From: CAYGYG01 sp964354155
Lineage (GTDB): Bacteria; Hydrothermota; Tepidihabitantia; SM23-42; CAYGYG01
NCBI GenBank assembly: GCA_964354155.1
Contig: CAYGYG010000009.1
Coordinates: forward strand, 1-64,000
Length of the DNA stretch: 64,000 bases
Reading direction: 5' to 3'
A program made the position numbers and the translations under genes. Below the pieces are notes generated by a model. That model was given only the letters and a program-made list of their open reading frames with translations, had not been told where the DNA came from and made no database searches. Positions 6,923 to 15,454 of the stretch are shown in pieces. Numbering within the stretch: position 1 is the stretch's first letter; the number at the start of each line of letters is the position of its first letter.

Positions 6923-9900
6923 TCAGGCATTCCGGTAAGCCTCGACTGCCTTAATCCGGTGCTCAACCTTCATCTCTTTGAAGACCGCCACTGCCCGGTC
7001 GAATTGAACGTCGGCGGCGCCCGGCGGGTAGACTTTCTTCTGAATGCCCTGCTTTAACATCCTTCCATATTCCAGGTAGGTTTCAGCCAGCATCTTCTTG
7101 AAGTCGATCCGCGTCAAGATTTCGATCGCCCTTTCGAAGTTGTTCTCGGCTTTTTTGAAATCGTCGGTCAGCCCGTAGTACTCGCCGAGAATCATGTTGA
7201 AGACCGCTTCGCCGTATTTGGTCTGGACCTCGCGCGCGCTCTGTAAGCCTTTTTCAAGATACTCGAGGATCTCGGGGCGCGGTCCGGTACTTCCTGATTG
7301 GCGCATTTCGAATACGCCGAGTTCCGCCCGGTAGGCGTAGAGCCTAAGGAATTCGTACGGATCACGAAGGTCCTGCAACTTCTTCTCTGCTTGCTGCAAG
7401 TAGTGTCCGGACTCAACCGGATCGCGCTTGTCCAAGTACACCGCACCGATACTAATCAGAGTCGCGGCCACGCCCCTCCGGTCCCCCACTTCTTCATAAC
7501 CCTTCATGGCCTCGACGAAGTACTCGACCGCTTGGTCGTAATCGCCCTTTTCCTTGGCCACGTCGCCCAGGAAAGAGTAGCTGGTCGCCACCGGCCGCTT
7601 GGCGCCCAGTTCCTTAAATATCTTGACGTTCGTCTCGTACAATGCCATTGCTTTGTCAAGCTGGCCCAGCATTTGGTAGACCATTCCCATGTTCGCGCTG
7701 GCCGCGGCGGCTACGTAACCGACGCCGATCTCGGTAGCGATCCGACGTGCCTGCTCGTACAAGGCGAGTGCCTCCTGGTAGTCCCCCTTGTCCTTGGCGA
7801 CGCCGGCACGCTCCATTATTACTTTCGCGATCGACCGCTTATCGCCGATCTTGCCGGCGGCATCTTGAGCTCGCTTGTAGAAATCGTGCGACTTTGTGAT
7901 CTCGCCCATGCTCGAATAGACGCTGCCCAGGCTGGTCGATATCCGCCCGACCGCCATTTTGTCGCCGAGCTTTTCGGCAATCTCCAGCGACTTAGAATAG
8001 TACTCGAGCGCCAGCGGGAAGTCACTGATTTCGTAGGCCGACGCCGCTAAACTGCCGAATCCCGCGGTCTTGATCTGATCCAGGCGATTGCGGTCGACCA
8101 GCGAATCGCCTTGCCCCGTCCCGGAATGCGGCGTCAGCTCCTCGGCGATTTTCAGTGCCTGCCGTCCCTCGTCGAGGGCGCGCTTCGGATCGCCCTTCTC
8201 CCGCAGCACCCGGGAGGTCAAGATATGCAGTTCAGCCTGCTCGGCCATTTCCGCGTTCGACGGTGTGGTCAACCCGGCTTTCACTTCGACCACGATTCTT
8301 AAGGCATCATCGTAGCGGTTTTGGTCGAGGTGAACCTCGGCCATTCTTCGCTGGGCCCGGCGGCGGCCCGCCGGATCGACCGTGCGGCCCAGCATCGCGG
8401 TATAGCACTCAAGTGCCTTTCCGTAGTCGGCGGTCAGAGAGTGGATGTCGCCGAGGCCCTCGTAGGCGCCAGCGAGAATGATATCGTGGCCGGGTTCGTT
8501 TTGCGCCAGCGCAACCAGGCGGTCGAAATACTTTACTGCTTCATCATTGGCATACCGCGCCCGGGCCTTCAATCCGGCTTTCATAAGCCACTCAAACGCC
8601 TTGGCCGGATGGTCGCTGTTCGAATACTGATAAGCAAGAATATCGGTGAAATCATCCGGCCGGTCGCGATAGATCATTTCGATGAGCTCGCCGGTCTTTC
8701 GATGGAGTTCGCGGCGCCGCTTGAGCAGGAGCCCGGAGTACGCCACCTCCTGGAGCAGCGGATGACGAAAACTGTACTCTTCTTCGCGATCTTCCTTGCG
8801 ACCGATGATGTACTCGTACTCTTGGAGCGTTGCCAGATGGACCGACAGCATAAGGCTGTCGAGCGTGCAGAGTTGTTCTAAAATCGGCGTCCGAAAGTTG
8901 CGCCCGACCACGGCGGCCATCTGGAGCACGTCACGGACGTCCTGGGTCAACTTATCCAACCGGGAAGCGATCACCGCCTGGACTGTGTCCGGAATCCGGA
9001 TGTTCTCCAGGTCCTCCGGGCCCCGGCTCAACGACCAGATACCGTCGGTATAGACCAAAACCGCCGTATCGATCAGCGACCGGATGATTTCTTCGACGTA
9101 GAACGGGTTGCCTTCAGCCCGGGCAAGAATCTTGTCCTTGAAGGCCGCGGTAATGCCCGGCACGTTAAGCAGGTTGTAGACCAAGGTTGTGGAAGCGCCG
9201 CCATCGAGCGGCTGCAGAGTGAGTTCGTGATAGTCATCGCCCAGTGCTTTCTTGAGTCGGCTCCGGGTCGCATCGGGCGCCGCATCCTTTTCGATCCTTG
9301 AGAGGGCGACGAGCAGGATCGGCGGCCGATCCGGCGGTGCCCCGGCCACCGGGCGGAAAATGAATTCGAGAAGTTCGAGCGACTCCTGGTCGATCCAATG
9401 ATAGTCGTCGATGATGAGCAGGACCGGCCGGGTCCGCGCCAGGGTCGTGAACAGTTTCTTGAGTGTGACCATGATCTGAACCTTGAGGCCCTGGGCGTCC
9501 AGGAACTTCACCTTTTCGTCGAATTCCTCAGCGAAACGAATCGAAAAGAGATAGCCGAGATAGGGGATTACGTCGGCCCAGTCATCGGGAAAGATTTCCC
9601 GCGCCTTCTTCATCAGTTTTTCCTGAAAGAGCTTGCGGGTGTCGTTCTCGGTAATATCAAAGAAACCCTCGAGAATCTGGAGAAAAGGCCAGTAAGGCAC
9701 GGTGTCGCCATATGACAGGCACCGTCCGACCAGCTGGACAACCCGTGACGATCCGCTCCTTAGGCCGGATCTCAATTCTTCGATGAGCCGCGATTTCCCC
9801 AGCCCCGGGCCGCCGAGAACGAAAATGACCCCGCCCGTGCCGCCAACCAACCGGTCGGCCGACTGCTTGAGCACATCAAGTTCTTGCTGGCGACCGACCA

Positions 9901-10522
9901 TCGGCGAACTCAGACCTTTGATGCCGCGCTTAGGATCCGGGTGTTCCCTCAACCTGAGCGGACGATAGATTTTTATCGGTTCTCTCACTCCTTTGGCCGC
10001 CACCGCCGGACGTGCTTCATAGTCGAAAAGATACCGCGAGGCCCGGAAGACGGGTTCGGAGACGATGATCTCGTCCCGCTGGGCGATGTCCTTAAGGCGG
10101 GAAGTCAGATTGACGACGTCGCCCATCACCGTGTATTCCTTCTTTTCCTTGGAGCCGACATCTCCGGTTACGACCGTACCCATGTTGATGCCGACGTGGA
10201 GCCCGAGGTCGACTTTCTGTCCGAGTTTGGAGGCCAGCGCCCGGTTGATGTCCGGCATCGTCTTCATCATCTCCAGCGCCGCTTGGATCGCCCGCTCCGG
10301 GTCATCCTCATGAGCTGAAGGGTACCCAAACAAGGCAATCACCAGATCGCCTTCGTACTTGTGGATCGTGCCGCCGTGCTTGATGATCGGCCGGTTGAAA
10401 TGCTCAAAGCAGGTACTGGCCACCTGCTGGACATCTTCCGGGTCAAGGCCGGCCGACAGGGGAGTAAACCCCGAGAGGTCGGCAAAGAGGATGGTGAGAA
10501 GGCGTCGTTCTTCGAGCATCAT
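6923..10522 (-). CDS. Class III adenylate/guanylate cyclase fused to AAA ATPase and TPR repeats
   Basis: A 1199-residue cytoplasmic signalling protein. The N-terminal cyclase domain has FADLSGFT (metal Asp) at about 12-20, YEGDLVIALFG (second metal Asp) near 55-65 and EYTVMGDVVNLTSRL near 130-144. A STAND-like ATPase follows: Walker A GGPGLGKSRL near 240 and Walker B LLIIDDYHWID near 370. The second half is a long TPR array. This architecture is common in FCB bacteria and Myxobacteria, where the ATPase-TPR part is thought to sense ligands and control the cyclase. The start chosen (ATG ATG CTC GAA) matches the usual short N-terminus; no clear ribosome-binding site is seen. TspO follows downstream. 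Confidence 0.92.
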   Translation of the reverse strand: MMLEERRLLTILFADLSGFTPLSAGLDPEDVQQVASTCFEHFNRPIIKHGGTIHKYEGDLVIALFGYPSAHEDDPERAIQAALEMMKTMPDINRALASKLGQKVDLGLHVGINMGTVVTGDVGSKEKKEYTVMGDVVNLTSRLKDIAQRDEIIVSEPVFRASRYLFDYEARPAVAAKGVREPIKIYRPLRLREHPDPKRGIKGLSSPMVGRQQELDVLKQSADRLVGGTGGVIFVLGGPGLGKSRLIEELRSGLRSGSSRVVQLVGRCLSYGDTVPYWPFLQILEGFFDITENDTRKLFQEKLMKKAREIFPDDWADVIPYLGYLFSIRFAEEFDEKVKFLDAQGLKVQIMVTLKKLFTTLARTRPVLLIIDDYHWIDQESLELLEFIFRPVAGAPPDRPPILLVALSRIEKDAAPDATRSRLKKALGDDYHELTLQPLDGGASTTLVYNLLNVPGITAAFKDKILARAEGNPFYVEEIIRSLIDTAVLVYTDGIWSLSRGPEDLENIRIPDTVQAVIASRLDKLTQDVRDVLQMAAVVGRNFRTPILEQLCTLDSLMLSVHLATLQEYEYIIGRKEDREEEYSFRHPLLQEVAYSGLLLKRRRELHRKTGELIEMIYRDRPDDFTDILAYQYSNSDHPAKAFEWLMKAGLKARARYANDEAVKYFDRLVALAQNEPGHDIILAGAYEGLGDIHSLTADYGKALECYTAMLGRTVDPAGRRRAQRRMAEVHLDQNRYDDALRIVVEVKAGLTTPSNAEMAEQAELHILTSRVLREKGDPKRALDEGRQALKIAEELTPHSGTGQGDSLVDRNRLDQIKTAGFGSLAASAYEISDFPLALEYYSKSLEIAEKLGDKMAVGRISTSLGSVYSSMGEITKSHDFYKRAQDAAGKIGDKRSIAKVIMERAGVAKDKGDYQEALALYEQARRIATEIGVGYVAAAASANMGMVYQMLGQLDKAMALYETNVKIFKELGAKRPVATSYSFLGDVAKEKGDYDQAVEYFVEAMKGYEEVGDRRGVAATLISIGAVYLDKRDPVESGHYLQQAEKKLQDLRDPYEFLRLYAYRAELGVFEMRQSGSTGPRPEILEYLEKGLQSAREVQTKYGEAVFNMILGEYYGLTDDFKKAENNFERAIEILTRIDFKKMLAETYLEYGRMLKQGIQKKVYPPGAADVQFDRAVAVFKEMKVEHRIKAVEAYRNA

Positions 10523-10538
10523 GCGGGTTGCCCGGCTC

Positions 10539-10681
10539 TCTTACTATCGCCAGCTTGCGTACGGCGACATTGCGTTGGGTCTCGTGGCGCACAAAATACG
10601 TGCCGGGCGGCAGATCGAGAGTACGATCGCTACGATGGCTGTCGTCAATACGAGGCGGCCAATGATTGACCGGCTTTTCAT
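10539..10681 (-). pseudogene. Relic of a secreted protein: signal peptide joined out of frame to a sorting tail
   Basis: A ribosome-binding site (AAGGAGG) and ATG at 10681 open a signal peptide, MKSRSIIGRLVLTTAIVAIV, that stops after 45 codons. In the +1 frame the same stretch reads TLDLPPGTYFVRHETQRN then VAVRKLAIVR, the end of a C-terminal secretion tail. I infer that a large deletion plus a frameshift has fused the two ends of a secreted-protein gene. Confidence 0.5.
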
Positions 10682-10747
10682 AGTATCCTCCTTACGGCCC
10701 ATGGGTTTTCCCGCCGGCTGACGGTATGGGAACTACCGGTCGGCCGA

Positions 10748-10930
10748 TTATCGGATCACCTTGTTGCTCGACTGCTTACCGGGCCGGCCCGGCCCGAAGA
10801 CGTCCATGGCCGGAACGACACTACTGCTGGAGACAACGATCGGCAGGCGGCCGTCCCATTTCTCCAACGCCAAGCGCTGAACTTCAATTCGGCGCAGTTC
10901 AATCAGGGCGAACGTGACCTGCTCCTTAGA
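10748..10930 (-). pseudogene. C-terminal fragment resembling a prohibitin/SPFH protein
   Basis: An open frame without a start codon reads ALIELRRIEVQRLALEKWDG, then RLPIVVSSSSVVPAMDVF, and ends in TAA at 10748-10750. The alpha-helix followed by a KWDGxLPxVV segment is what the end of prohibitin-like SPFH proteins looks like. An in-frame TGA lies just upstream at about 10933. No other part of such a gene is present. 10931-11130 shows nothing I can support. Confidence 0.45.
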
Positions 10931-11130
10931 CGATCACCGCTACTACGATGATGAATTTCAGAAAACCTATCATTCACGGCTCCTATCGTTATTGAAAACC
11001 GCAGTCTTTCGTTTTGGTTGGACGGCACGAAAACGTTTTTCGATTGAGGGACATTCTAACAAGATATCAACGGTTGTCAATCGAGAAAGTGGCCGGGTCT
11101 CCTGTCAACGGTCGGCAGCCGGATCGATCG

Positions 11131-12558
11131 CTACCGTATTTTGACCAGGCGCACCGGTTGCCGATTAGCTCCCGGCGGGACATTGAGTGGCCCGACAAAA
11201 TATATGCCGCTGGGAAGGTCGGAACCGACCATGCTCCCCTGGTACCGGCCGATCATGCGACCGGAGGTGTTGTAAAGGGCAAACCAGTCGTTCTCATGTC
11301 CGATCGCGCGGGCAAAGCTGCGAAACGGGTTGGGCACGGCGCGCCAGCGAGGAGCGGAAGGCTTGCTGATCCGGTTTTCGCTGATGCCGATATTTCCGAA
11401 GGGGTTGCGTTTGTAGTATATCTCCTGATTGGCGTCCCGGTTGTCGGTCCAGACGACATGGACCCTGGTGCCAGAAAGCGCAACCGAGGGATAGAAGGAA
11501 TCACTGGCATCGTTAGTCAGGCTGGTGTCTGGGCTCCAGGTCACACCGTTGTCGGTGGAACGCTTGTAGAAAATCTCGGTATTGCCGTCCCGGTTGTCGT
11601 ACCAGACGAGGTGGATGCCATTGCCGGAAACGGCAACTGAAGGCCGGTAAGAGTCGGCCGGATCATTGGTAAGCCGGACATCCGGACCCCAGGTCAGGCC
11701 GCCGTCAAGCGAACGCTTGTAATACAATTCCTTGTTACCGTCACGTTCGTCAAACCACGAGACATGAATCTGGTTTCCCGAGACGCCGATGCTCGGCAAG
11801 TAAGAACCGGCCGGGTCATTGGTGAGGGCGGTATCGGGCTGCCAGGTTGCGCCGGCGTCCGTCGAGCGCTTGTAGAAGATCTCGGCGTTACCGGTACGCA
11901 TATCATACCAGACAACATGAACCGATGCTCCGGACGCGGCCACGGCGGGAGGGCCCGAGGTTGCCGGATAGCTGGTCAAACGCTGATCGGGCTGCCAAGA
12001 GACCCCGCCGTCAGTGGAATGCTTGTAGAAGATGTTCCAGCTGTAACGCAGGCCGTCCCACTTGAAGTCGTGCCATACGACGTGGGTGAGAAGATTCCAG
12101 ACCGCGATCGAGACCCAGGAATCGGCCTCAACCCGGAAATCGTCCCTGGTCAATTGTGTGTCCGGAAGCCAGGTCGTGCCGCCATCCGTGGAACGTTTGT
12201 AGAAGATCTCGTCATCCTGGCCCCGGATGTAGTCGCACCAGACAATGTGCACCAGGCCTTGGGGCGCCACCGCCAGGGAGAGGTTGGGCACCATCGAGGC
12301 TGAGGCCGTGTCAGTAAGCTTCGTCTCAGGACCCCAGGCGATCCCCCCGTTGGTTGAGCGCCGATAGAAGATCTTATCACCAGCATCGCGATAGTCAAAC
12401 CAGATCACGTGCACGGTGTCGTTGGATGCGGCTACGCACCAACCGCTGTTGGCCGAAGTCTGGGAAACACTGCCGTCGGTGGTTAGACGAAAATCAGGCT
12501 CCCACTGGCCGAGAACAGCCGTTGTGGAAATCACTAACATCAACAGGACGGATCTCAT
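11131..12558 (-). CDS. Secreted BNR/sialidase-like propeller protein with sorting tail
   Basis: A 475-residue secreted protein: a signal peptide (MRSVLLMLVISTTAVLG), then about seven repeats of roughly 55 residues carrying IFYKRSTDGGxTWxPDxxLT and VHVVWYDxRDG, the BNR/Asp-box beta-propeller pattern of sialidase-like proteins. A type-A sorting tail follows (AVPNPFRSFARAIG ... DLPSGIYFVGP). The catalytic residues of true sialidases are not evident, so it is more likely a binding propeller. The ATG at 12558 is chosen over the GTG three bases upstream because AGGAGG then sits 8 bases before it. The repeats are also very similar at DNA level, which makes expansion or contraction likely. Confidence 0.85.
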   Translation of the reverse strand: MRSVLLMLVISTTAVLGQWEPDFRLTTDGSVSQTSANSGWCVAASNDTVHVIWFDYRDAGDKIFYRRSTNGGIAWGPETKLTDTASASMVPNLSLAVAPQGLVHIVWCDYIRGQDDEIFYKRSTDGGTTWLPDTQLTRDDFRVEADSWVSIAVWNLLTHVVWHDFKWDGLRYSWNIFYKHSTDGGVSWQPDQRLTSYPATSGPPAVAASGASVHVVWYDMRTGNAEIFYKRSTDAGATWQPDTALTNDPAGSYLPSIGVSGNQIHVSWFDERDGNKELYYKRSLDGGLTWGPDVRLTNDPADSYRPSVAVSGNGIHLVWYDNRDGNTEIFYKRSTDNGVTWSPDTSLTNDASDSFYPSVALSGTRVHVVWTDNRDANQEIYYKRNPFGNIGISENRISKPSAPRWRAVPNPFRSFARAIGHENDWFALYNTSGRMIGRYQGSMVGSDLPSGIYFVGPLNVPPGANRQPVRLVKIR

Positions 12559-12624
12559 CACGGTAACCTCCTGAGACCTTTACGGTCATGATTGAACCGA
12601 TTAGGGAGACGGTTTGCCCCAGGC

Positions 12625-12652
12625 ATTATACTTGGCGTTGCGCGGCAGTAAA
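12625..12652 (-). promoter_or_regulatory. Promoter of BNR propeller gene
   Basis: On the minus strand, TTTACT (12652-12647), a 16-nt spacer and TATAAT (12630-12625), about 65 bases before the ATG at 12558. Confidence 0.65.
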
Positions 12653-12687
12653 GAGCGAAATAGAGCCATGCCCGGCGCGGAAAGAGA

Positions 12688-12715
12688 TTGACATCGCCTT
12701 AAGCGAGTATAGAAT
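12688..12715 (+). promoter_or_regulatory. Promoter of the 12754 propeller gene
   Basis: TTGACA at 12688-12693, a 16-nt spacer and TAGAAT at 12710-12715. Divergent from the promoter at 12625-12652, leaving about 35 bases between the two -35 boxes. Confidence 0.7.
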
Positions 12716-12753
12716 ACCGGCGGGGAAAGGTAGTATCTAGCGAAAGGTGGTGA

Positions 12754-14037
12754 ATGGTGAGCATTGACCGGTGCAGGGCGATTTGGCTATGCGTGACGGT
12801 GTGGGCTGGCTTGGTTGTTGCGCAGACGCGCTGGCAGAAGTACTCAGGCAATCCAATCATGGTGAAGAGCAATCCGATCTATGAGTACTATGCGATTGGC
12901 CAGCCGACCTGTCTCGTTGTCAATGACACATTTAAGGTGTGGTACTGCGGGGCCGGCATTGACCACCGGGCGCGGGTACTGCATGCCTATTCCACAAATG
13001 CAACCAGCTGGACCAAGTACGGCGGCGGCACGCCGGTGATTGATGTTGGCGGGGCGGGCACCTGGGATTCGCACTGGCTTGACACCCCGGAGATTCTGCA
13101 AGACTCGCGGGAGTTCAAGCTATACTACTTCGGCAACACCAGTGACACGGTACAAACGAGCCAGGGCATTGGTCTGGCAACTTCGACCGACGGCATTAAC
13201 TGGCAGAAGCATGCGAACAACCCGGTCTTTGCCAAAGGCGACAGTACGGCCTGGGATGGGTTCTGGATCGAGTCGCCGGCCGTGCTCTTTGCATGCGATA
13301 CGTTCCGCATGTGGTACAGCGGCGTGGCGCGCGACTGGAAGATTCGAATTGGATACGCGACATCGACGGACGGAGTTTTCTGGACCAAACACCCGGCCAA
13401 TCCGGTCATTGACCTCGGTCTGCCCGGAACCTGGGAAGACTACATGGTCGCCGTGGCCAGCGTGGTCAGTAATGGCAGTCGCTATGAGATGTGGTACTGC
13501 GGAGTTTCGGCCGCCGACCTCTCAAACGGCGTGATCGACACGCCGCGTGTCGGTTATGCGTACTCGGCCAACGGTTTGATCTGGACCAAGTACAGCGGCA
13601 ACCCCGTCTTGTCAATGGTCGACCCGCCGCGGGACACGCTTGGACCCTGGGCGCCGTCGGTTGTGAGTTACGGGGGCGGTTACCGGATGTGGTATGAAAC
13701 CGGAGTCGGGTTCGGTTACGCCACCGCGCCCACCAGCATTGAAAGCGACCCGGCATGGGGGCATAGGGTTGATCTCGCTATCGCACCGAGTTTGGGCTTG
13801 CGCCACGCCCGAATCATCTACTCGATTGCTAAGGCCGGCCGGGTAACGATCTGCATCTTCGACACCCGGGGTTGTTTGGTGCGGAGGCTGATCGAACACG
13901 AAGCGCGGGCGGGCCGACATGTACTGACGTGGAATGGGAGGAACGATCATGGCCGGCCCGTCAGCAGCGGCGTATACTTTTGTGCCCTGCAGGGGAATGA
14001 AACGGCAACCGCCAAGAAGTTCGTGATTCTAAGATAG
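12754..14037 (+). CDS. Secreted five-bladed propeller (GH43/GH32-like) with sorting tail
   Basis: A 427-residue secreted protein. After a signal peptide come repeats of WTKYSGNPVxxxG, FKVWYCGAG, MWYSGVARD and IGYATSTDGVFW. These resemble the five-bladed beta-propeller of GH43/GH32/GH130-like glycoside hydrolases. I cannot identify the catalytic acid and base with confidence, so a sugar-binding or non-enzymatic role remains possible. From about residue 350 there is a FlgD-like/type-A tail (ARIIYSIAKAGRVTICIFD ... SSGVYFCALQG). A weak ribosome-binding site (AAAGGTGG) precedes the ATG. The gene is divergent from the BNR propeller gene. Confidence 0.75.
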   Translation: MVSIDRCRAIWLCVTVWAGLVVAQTRWQKYSGNPIMVKSNPIYEYYAIGQPTCLVVNDTFKVWYCGAGIDHRARVLHAYSTNATSWTKYGGGTPVIDVGGAGTWDSHWLDTPEILQDSREFKLYYFGNTSDTVQTSQGIGLATSTDGINWQKHANNPVFAKGDSTAWDGFWIESPAVLFACDTFRMWYSGVARDWKIRIGYATSTDGVFWTKHPANPVIDLGLPGTWEDYMVAVASVVSNGSRYEMWYCGVSAADLSNGVIDTPRVGYAYSANGLIWTKYSGNPVLSMVDPPRDTLGPWAPSVVSYGGGYRMWYETGVGFGYATAPTSIESDPAWGHRVDLAIAPSLGLRHARIIYSIAKAGRVTICIFDTRGCLVRRLIEHEARAGRHVLTWNGRNDHGRPVSSGVYFCALQGNETATAKKFVILR

Positions 14038-14137
14038 CACGTATCAGAGACACCGGCAGTCCGCGGCAATCAAAAAGAAACGCCCTGAACGAGATAGGAT
14101 TCTCAACGTACAATCCATCGATCCTATTGCCAGGATC

Positions 14138-14257
14138 AATCAATCGTTTGATTATCTAAAACTTCCATTAAATCACAAGTTATGCCATTGTCGTGACTAT
14201 CTTGTGAGAATCTTGTGAGGGGTAAGTGCATAATGACAGTTGAACAATCGTTTGATT
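14138..14257. promoter_or_regulatory. Paired operator candidates for the TetR regulator
   Basis: The 13-mer CAATCGTTTGATT occurs at 14141-14153 and again at 14245-14257. The first copy is part of AATCAATCGTTTGATT (14138-14153), a palindrome with two mismatches centred on CG. Both lie upstream of the tetR-type gene at 14284, the second 26 bases before its ATG, which fits autoregulation. An 11-bp direct repeat, ATCTTGTGAGA/ATCTTGTGAGG (14199-14220), lies between them. Confidence 0.5.
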
Positions 14258-14283
14258 GGTCTTTGACCTAAAAGGAGCAGAAG

Positions 14284-14982
14284 ATGACCGAAGAAAAGAA
14301 ACCTGATGGAAAGCAGAGGATTTTTGACGCCGCCGTCGAGTTGTTCGCGATGAAAGGCTACGACGCGGTTGGCACCCGAGAAATCGCCAACCTGGCCGAG
14401 GTGAACATCTCGATGATCAACTACTACTACGATGGCAAGGTCGGTATTCTCAAAGCGATAGTCGACGAGTCTTCCCGGAGGTACTACTCAGCGATTATCG
14501 ATGCCGGCGCCGACGATATGGAGCCTCGCGAGCGCATGCGCCGGACAATTCATAACATGGTCCGGTTCTTCCGCGAGAACACCGCGATGTCGATTGTCAT
14601 GTCGAACACCTTCAACTACGAAGTGCCCGAGATCGTCGAGCTCAGGCTCCAGTGGATTGCCCAGAATCGCGCCCGGCTCGATACGCATTTCGCCCGCCTC
14701 GGGCTCGACATCAAGGATCATATCCAGATGAGTGTCTTCCGCGGCCTCTTGACAGCGATAATCCAGCAGCACTTTCAATCAATGTTCATTTATGAGAGGA
14801 ACAAGAAGATGTACGATGATGCGGAGAAGAAGTACTTCCAGGGGGAAGTCAACGACCGGCCCGAGGAATGCTGTGCGCCGCCGGATGACGACTTCTATCG
14901 GAAGTATGCGGATACGCTGACTGATTTCTATCTGTTCGGCGTTACTGGTTTGGCGGATAAAAAAGGAAAAAAAGGAGACTAA
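14284..14982 (+). CDS. TetR/AcrR family transcriptional regulator
   Basis: A 232-residue regulator with the N-terminal TetR helix-turn-helix: KQRIFDAAVELFAMKGYDAV at about residues 10-29, then TREIANLAEVNISMINYYY near 32-50, and a long helical ligand-binding domain. The ribosome-binding site AAAGGAG precedes the ATG. It is the first gene of a tight operon, with the next ATG one base after its stop, that encodes a membrane protein and a CBM9-DUF5916 outer-membrane protein. It probably represses this operon through the repeated CAATCGTTTGATT sites upstream. The ligand is unknown. Confidence 0.92.
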   Translation: MTEEKKPDGKQRIFDAAVELFAMKGYDAVGTREIANLAEVNISMINYYYDGKVGILKAIVDESSRRYYSAIIDAGADDMEPRERMRRTIHNMVRFFRENTAMSIVMSNTFNYEVPEIVELRLQWIAQNRARLDTHFARLGLDIKDHIQMSVFRGLLTAIIQQHFQSMFIYERNKKMYDDAEKKYFQGEVNDRPEECCAPPDDDFYRKYADTLTDFYLFGVTGLADKKGKKGD

Positions 14983-14983
14983 G

Positions 14984-15433
14984 ATGACACACCTAATCAC
15001 TTTACTAACCTTCGTGGTTTCCGGGTTCAGCGCGACCAGCCCGGTCACGATACAGAATCAAGCCGTATTTGCCGTAGCGAACGCTTCGGCCGGGGAAGTC
15101 GATAACGCGGTAAGAATGCCCGAGGTGATTGTTACGGCGCCAAGGGTTCCGGCGGACAGCGTCGATTTGCTGATTGGTAAGTACCGACCGCAGCCGGGTC
15201 TAGCCGCACTGGGGCGCAGCCTGGCGGGCTATGGCTTCATGGTGGTTGCCGGAATCTTTGCCCTGGTCTGGATCGTTCTGGTCATATCAGGAATGGCGGC
15301 ATGGCCCCGCGAGCCGAGAATCCCCCACGAGCAGCCGAAAGTCCACATCTACGATGTTTTCCAGCACCAGCCGGTCGCGGTTTACGACATTAGGAAGAAA
15401 CGGCTCGATGCTTTGCGCCGCCGGCGCTCCTAG
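14984..15433 (+). CDS. Hypothetical single-pass membrane protein
   Basis: I do not recognise a family. This 149-residue protein has a signal-like N-terminus (THLITLLTFVVSGFSA), a periplasmic stretch containing MPEVIVTAPRVPADSV, and one strong membrane segment near residues 80-103 (FMVVAGIFALVWIVLVISGM), followed by a basic cytoplasmic tail ending in RRRRS. The EVIVTAPR wording resembles the region before the plug of TonB receptors, but nothing else supports that link. Its position between the TetR gene and the CBM9-DUF5916 gene suggests it works with the latter. Confidence 0.6.
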   Translation: MTHLITLLTFVVSGFSATSPVTIQNQAVFAVANASAGEVDNAVRMPEVIVTAPRVPADSVDLLIGKYRPQPGLAALGRSLAGYGFMVVAGIFALVWIVLVISGMAAWPREPRIPHEQPKVHIYDVFQHQPVAVYDIRKKRLDALRRRRS

Positions 15434-15454
15434 GATCGGATCAGAAAGGAGGCA

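Noticed and set aside
7298..8050. 250-codon frame antisense to the TPR part of the cyclase gene
   Set aside because: Shadow of repeated TPR codons; no start signals or domain.
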